Below, piece after piece: positions 6,358 to 9,412 of a stretch of 9,412 nucleotides of DNA (positions are counted from its first letter, which is position 1; the number at the start of each line of letters is the position of its first letter). Source of the stretch: Anaerolineaceae bacterium UBA5224 (GTDB lineage Bacteria; Chloroflexota; Anaerolineae; Anaerolineales; Anaerolineaceae); NCBI GenBank assembly GCA_002409365.1, contig DHUW01000036.1, forward strand, positions 5,571 through 14,982, written 5' to 3'. A program made the position numbers and the translations under genes. The notes under the pieces were generated by a model. It had not been told where the DNA came from. It made no database searches and saw only the letters and a program-made list of their open reading frames with translations.

Positions 6358-7473
6358 ATGCCCCAAACACTACGCGCAACACCGGCTCAATTCCAGCCAA
6401 CACCACTTGGCTTTTATACCTACCATACACCTGAAGAGGATCCCCTTCAATATCGCTTGCATTTGCGAGTTCTACCCGATGAGACTGGCGTCCTGATCGT
6501 AAACGCGATGTCTGTTCTTCGACTCAACCCTACAGCCACCTATTTTGCCTGGTTGAAAATGCAGGGGAAAACGGATGACGAAATTCTCTCATACTCTCTT
6601 AAGCGTTACAAAGTTGAAGAAAACGCCTTAAAAGCCGATCTGGAACGTTTTGAACAGGAGATTCGCAGCATCGGGAGCAACCCTGATCAGGCACCCACAC
6701 TGACAAATACTGGTTTCGACACTGTTAGCACCGAAACCCCTTCTGACCTGCCCTTACGGGTCAACTTCTGCCTGACAAAACGTTGGCAGGTACAGGAAAG
6801 CTTTGACGACCATGAACTTTCAAAAGACCAATGGAAAACACTAATAAAAAAGACTTTCGATGCAGGTATTCCCCAGGTCATCTTCATGGGAGGTGAACCT
6901 ACGTTGCGGGACGACCTGGTTGAACTGCTCAGATATACCGAAGAACTCGGTATGGTTTCGGGACTTCTTTCAGCTTCTCCCCGTCTTTATCAGGATCCAG
7001 CTTACCTGGATTCTCTGCTTGACAGCGGGCTGGACCACCTGATCATCGAATTTGATCCCCAGATTGAGCAGGATGCAAAGCTATTGAAGCCTATCTTTGC
7101 CGAAGATCTGTTTACCTGCGTGCGTTTTCCAGTTCATCGCCAATCTGATCTCTATTCCTGGGCTCTTGAATTGATGAATTCTGGCGCTAATGCGCTTAGT
7201 TTTTATGCAGCGGAGCTGGATGCCAATGACCAGGCGGCATACCTGAGTCAGCAGATGACCAACCAGGGAATCCCTATCGAAAATGATCTTCCTTTCCCAT
7301 CATTGTCATCCCAAAAACAAATAGTAAAACTTTTTAGTCCGGAAGTAAGCGAGCATATACCAATTTATTACACTGTTTGGCCTGACGGCTCCGTCACAAG
7401 GCAAGATTTCCCAAATAACGTGTCGGGAAGCCTGATTAACAATGATTGGCAAGAACTTATCGTAAAATCGTAA
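6358..7473 (+). CDS. Cysteine-less radical SAM-like paralogue (predicted pseudoenzyme partner)
   Basis: This 371-aa protein is a clear paralogue of its upstream neighbour. It has the same PqqD-like N-terminal domain (about 32-105, LHLRVLPDETGVLIVNAMS, LNPTA). The shared core includes AGIPQVIFMGGEPTLRDDLVELL (169-191), ELGMVSG (196-202) and DSGLDHLIIEFD (222-233). The CxxxCxxC motif is gone: the region around C138 reads CLTKRWQVQ. NTNG is replaced by LSAS. The SPASM part stops after WPDGSVTRQD and NNDWQEL, about 50 residues short of the paralogue, with no SPASM cysteines. Only C138 and C254 remain, so it should not hold clusters. The frame is intact, with AGGAG before the ATG and a two-base gap from the active enzyme, arguing for a retained non-catalytic role such as substrate docking, not decay. 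Confidence 0.87.
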   Translation: MPQTLRATPAQFQPTPLGFYTYHTPEEDPLQYRLHLRVLPDETGVLIVNAMSVLRLNPTATYFAWLKMQGKTDDEILSYSLKRYKVEENALKADLERFEQEIRSIGSNPDQAPTLTNTGFDTVSTETPSDLPLRVNFCLTKRWQVQESFDDHELSKDQWKTLIKKTFDAGIPQVIFMGGEPTLRDDLVELLRYTEELGMVSGLLSASPRLYQDPAYLDSLLDSGLDHLIIEFDPQIEQDAKLLKPIFAEDLFTCVRFPVHRQSDLYSWALELMNSGANALSFYAAELDANDQAAYLSQQMTNQGIPIENDLPFPSLSSQKQIVKLFSPEVSEHIPIYYTVWPDGSVTRQDFPNNVSGSLINNDWQELIVKS

Positions 7474-7493
7474 AAAACACCAAAGGAGACTTA

Positions 7494-8234
7494 ATGAAAA
7501 CTGCTGATTGGCATAACCGTTATCTAATGCAAGCCCGATGGACCAAGAACCTGCGCCGTTTTATTTTTGACAAACTTAAGGCAGCTCCAGGTCAGACCGT
7601 ACTTGAAGTTGGATCAGGAACCGGCGCTCTTTTTCCTGATTTCGAATACCAGGGCTTAAGACCATTCGGGGTGGATATCGACCTGCAGCGCTGCGAATTT
7701 TCAATGAGCAACTCACCAGATAACCCGATGGTCAATGCAGATGGATTCAGACTGCCTTTCAAGAATGGAAGTTTCGATTTTACCTTTTGTCATTACTTTC
7801 TTCTGTGGCTCAAAAACCCACAGGAAGTCATCAAGGAAATGAAACGTGTCACCAAGCCTGGTGGATACGTGATCGCCGCCGCCGAACCAGATTATCAATC
7901 GCGCATAGATTATCCGGAATTATTTCAAAATATCGGTAACATGCAAAATCATTCCTTATCTTTCCAGGGTGTCAATCTGACCATGGGTAGAAAACTGGGC
8001 TGGATGTTCCGGGAAGCCGGTCTGCAGGGCGTCCATTTAGGGCTGCTCGCCGGTGAATGGCGCCAGCCATCGCTGGATGCTTTCGAAGCTGAATGGGATA
8101 TGATCGCTTACGACCTCGGTGGTATGGCGCCCATTGAACGCATTTTGGAGATCAAGGAAGAAGCGATGCAAAGCTGGCTTAAGGGACAGGCGACCATCTT
8201 CATCCCCACCTTCTATGCGCATGGCAAGCTCTAA
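7494..8234 (+). CDS. Class I SAM-dependent methyltransferase (Methyltransf_11-like)
   Basis: The enzyme should transfer a methyl group from S-adenosylmethionine; the acceptor is unknown. I start it at the ATG at 7494 (246 aa) because AAAGGAG lies five bases upstream. A TTG start at 7446 would add 16 residues inside the previous gene with no good ribosome site. Motif I is VLEVGSGTGAL (36-46), the acidic end of strand 2 is GVDID (59-63), NADGFRLPF (81-89) matches motif II/III, and FDFTFCHYFLLWLKNPQEVIKEMKRVTKPGGY (94-125, in parts) is the Methyltransf_11 hallmark ending in motif IV. It follows the paralogue gene by 20 bases, so it is probably co-transcribed. It could tailor the modified tail or act in unrelated metabolism; the sequence does not decide. 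Confidence 0.88.
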   Translation: MKTADWHNRYLMQARWTKNLRRFIFDKLKAAPGQTVLEVGSGTGALFPDFEYQGLRPFGVDIDLQRCEFSMSNSPDNPMVNADGFRLPFKNGSFDFTFCHYFLLWLKNPQEVIKEMKRVTKPGGYVIAAAEPDYQSRIDYPELFQNIGNMQNHSLSFQGVNLTMGRKLGWMFREAGLQGVHLGLLAGEWRQPSLDAFEAEWDMIAYDLGGMAPIERILEIKEEAMQSWLKGQATIFIPTFYAHGKL

Positions 8235-8242
8235 ACTTGCCA
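8222..8242 (+). repeat. Short hairpin straddling the methyltransferase stop codon
   Basis: TGGCAAG (8222-8228) and CTTGCCA (8236-8242) form a perfect 7-bp stem with a 7-base loop containing the TAA stop. No T-run follows, so it is not a standard terminator. It could mildly attenuate transcription or stabilise the mRNA before the peptidase gene. Confidence 0.4.
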
Positions 8243-8266
8243 ACCAATGAAACAACAAAGGAATTG

Positions 8267-9412
8267 ATGAAAAACACCAGGCTTTTTCTCGTGCTTGTAG
8301 TGTTTGTATTGATTTTTTCGTTAATCCCCCAGCAAGCTATTGCACAAAATTCGCTGCAGGAATGCCCTCCCAATGCCTATGTCAGTACCATGCTTAACCG
8401 TATCACCAATATTAATGTCGATAAATGGATCCGTGATTTTAGTGGAGCCAACCAGGTGATGATTAATGGGACCTACCGAACCATCCTGACGCGTTATTCA
8501 TCCCAGCTGTTCTCAAGTAATCCGAATGCGATGGCATACGATTATCTTCACCAGGAATTGCTAAAACTTGGCTACGTGGATGGTTTGTCACTGACAGACC
8601 ATGTCTATACCACTTCTTATCATCAGACTGGGGTAATGGAAGCGAAGGAAATCACGGAAAACCCAGATGGTACTTATAAGATGATCACCACCACAATCGA
8701 TCAGGACGAATTCTTTTTCCAATCCGATCAGCCTGAACAATTAGCTACCTGGAAAAACAAGGTAGTCACCATTCCCGGTCACGGACCAAATGCTGACAAA
8801 TTCGTATTGATGACTGCCCATATGGACAGCACCTCCGGCTCCCCAAACACGCTCGCGCCAGGCGCTGAAGATAACGCCAGCGGCATCGCTGCCCTCATGG
8901 AAGCTGCCAGGCTTTTGCGTAATTACGAGTTTGACTACACCATCAAACTGATTTTCTTTACCGGTGAAGAGCAGGGGCTCTGGGGCAGTGAAGAATATGT
9001 CGCCGACCATCCTGCCGAAATGAGCAAAATCCGCGGCGTGGTCAACCTGGACATGTTCGGCTACGACAACGACAAAGATATGTGTATCGAAATGCACGTG
9101 GGCACGATGGCAAACTCGAATGCAGTCGGTACATGTTTTACCGAAGTAAACGCCCTTTACAACCTCGGTCTGACATATGACTACCTGACAGACCGGGCAA
9201 TCAGGGCATCTGACCATGCTTCGTTTTGGGATGCCGGCGTGGGTGCCATCGAAATTTTGGAAAACTACCAGCCCGATCCAGGTTATGGTTGTGAAGGTCT
9301 TCGGGACACGAACCCGCATTATCACAAGACCACCGACACAATTGATAAGATGTACCTGCCTGCCACGGTTGCCACCGTCAAAGCCGGTGTCGGCACTGTT
9401 GCCAGCCTGGCA
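8267..9412 (+). CDS. Secreted M28-family zinc metallopeptidase (3' end beyond window)
   Basis: The frame is open from the ATG at 8267 to the window end, giving 382 codons with no stop. AAAGG lies six bases before the start. Residues 1-26 form a signal peptide (MKNTR, hydrophobic core, AIA cleavage), so the enzyme is exported. The peptidase domain starts at about 165. M28 di-zinc features are all visible: H185 (TAHMDS), D202 (EDNASG), catalytic Glu and metal-binding Glu at E234-E235 (TGEEQGLWGSEEY), D262 (NLDMFGYD), SDHASFWDAG (315-324) and H353 in PHYHKTTDTID. M28 enzymes are aminopeptidases or carboxypeptidases of peptides. Residues 27-160 are an N-terminal extension I do not recognise. The 32-base gap suggests it continues the operon, but export places it on the opposite membrane face from the Cys tail. 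A minus-strand ORF at 8741-9325 is a shadow. Confidence 0.9.
   Translation, partial: MKNTRLFLVLVVFVLIFSLIPQQAIAQNSLQECPPNAYVSTMLNRITNINVDKWIRDFSGANQVMINGTYRTILTRYSSQLFSSNPNAMAYDYLHQELLKLGYVDGLSLTDHVYTTSYHQTGVMEAKEITENPDGTYKMITTTIDQDEFFFQSDQPEQLATWKNKVVTIPGHGPNADKFVLMTAHMDSTSGSPNTLAPGAEDNASGIAALMEAARLLRNYEFDYTIKLIFFTGEEQGLWGSEEYVADHPAEMSKIRGVVNLDMFGYDNDKDMCIEMHVGTMANSNAVGTCFTEVNALYNLGLTYDYLTDRAIRASDHASFWDAGVGAIEILENYQPDPGYGCEGLRDTNPHYHKTTDTIDKMYLPATVATVKAGVGTVASLA

Noticed and set aside
6358..7473. Second radical SAM-like gene as a decaying pseudogene
   Set aside because: The frame is uninterrupted over 371 codons with a ribosome site and tight spacing, and the lost features are specifically the catalytic ones.
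7446..7493. TTG start extending the methyltransferase by 16 residues
   Set aside because: It lies inside the preceding gene without a ribosome site, whereas the ATG at 7494 has AAAGGAG at ideal spacing.
8741..9325. 194-aa minus-strand ORF
   Set aside because: It lies wholly opposite the M28 peptidase, whose metal ligands and frame are clearly real.

Overview
The window looks like ordinary bacterial chromosome of moderate GC. It carries housekeeping genes on the left and a co-directional, probably accessory, gene run on the right. A redox regulator of the Rex family, an MreB-like protein without mreC/mreD, and a large DUF2207-like membrane protein would fit an anaerobic Chloroflexota bacterium (Anaerolineae-like). 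That placement is inference from gene content and recalled sequence resemblance, not from a search.

Left part (1-1738, + strand): the last 28 codons of a SpoU/TrmH-type RNA 2'-O-methyltransferase overlap the start of ruvA (Holliday-junction branch migration). An MreB-like actin homologue follows, in which several conserved acidic nucleotide-pocket residues are replaced. A strong intrinsic terminator closes this block at 1768-1809.

Middle (1739-2859): a gene-poor stretch, then rex on the minus strand. Rex is transcribed divergently from the right-hand gene run. The 141-base divergent spacer holds a perfect 9-bp inverted repeat flanked by AT-rich, -10-like sequence.

Right part (2860-9412, + strand): six genes in one direction with overlaps or gaps of at most about 30 bases. 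In order they are a small two-TM zinc-ribbon protein; a 588-aa signal-peptide/TM protein ending in a glycine-rich segment and a seven-cysteine alternating Cys-Ala tail; a radical SAM/SPASM enzyme with a PqqD-like N-terminal domain; a paralogue of that enzyme that has lost all cluster cysteines; a class I SAM-dependent methyltransferase; and a secreted M28-family metallopeptidase cut by the window end.

The main hypothesis is that this is a RiPP-like modification system whose substrate is not a small peptide but the cytoplasmic C-terminal Cys tail of a membrane-anchored protein. The SPASM enzyme would be the catalyst and the cysteine-less paralogue a docking or regulatory partner. The methyltransferase and peptidase are possible accessory members. 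Predicted topology puts the tail in the cytoplasm, where the enzymes are. The chemistry, and whether the last two genes belong, are not shown by the sequence.
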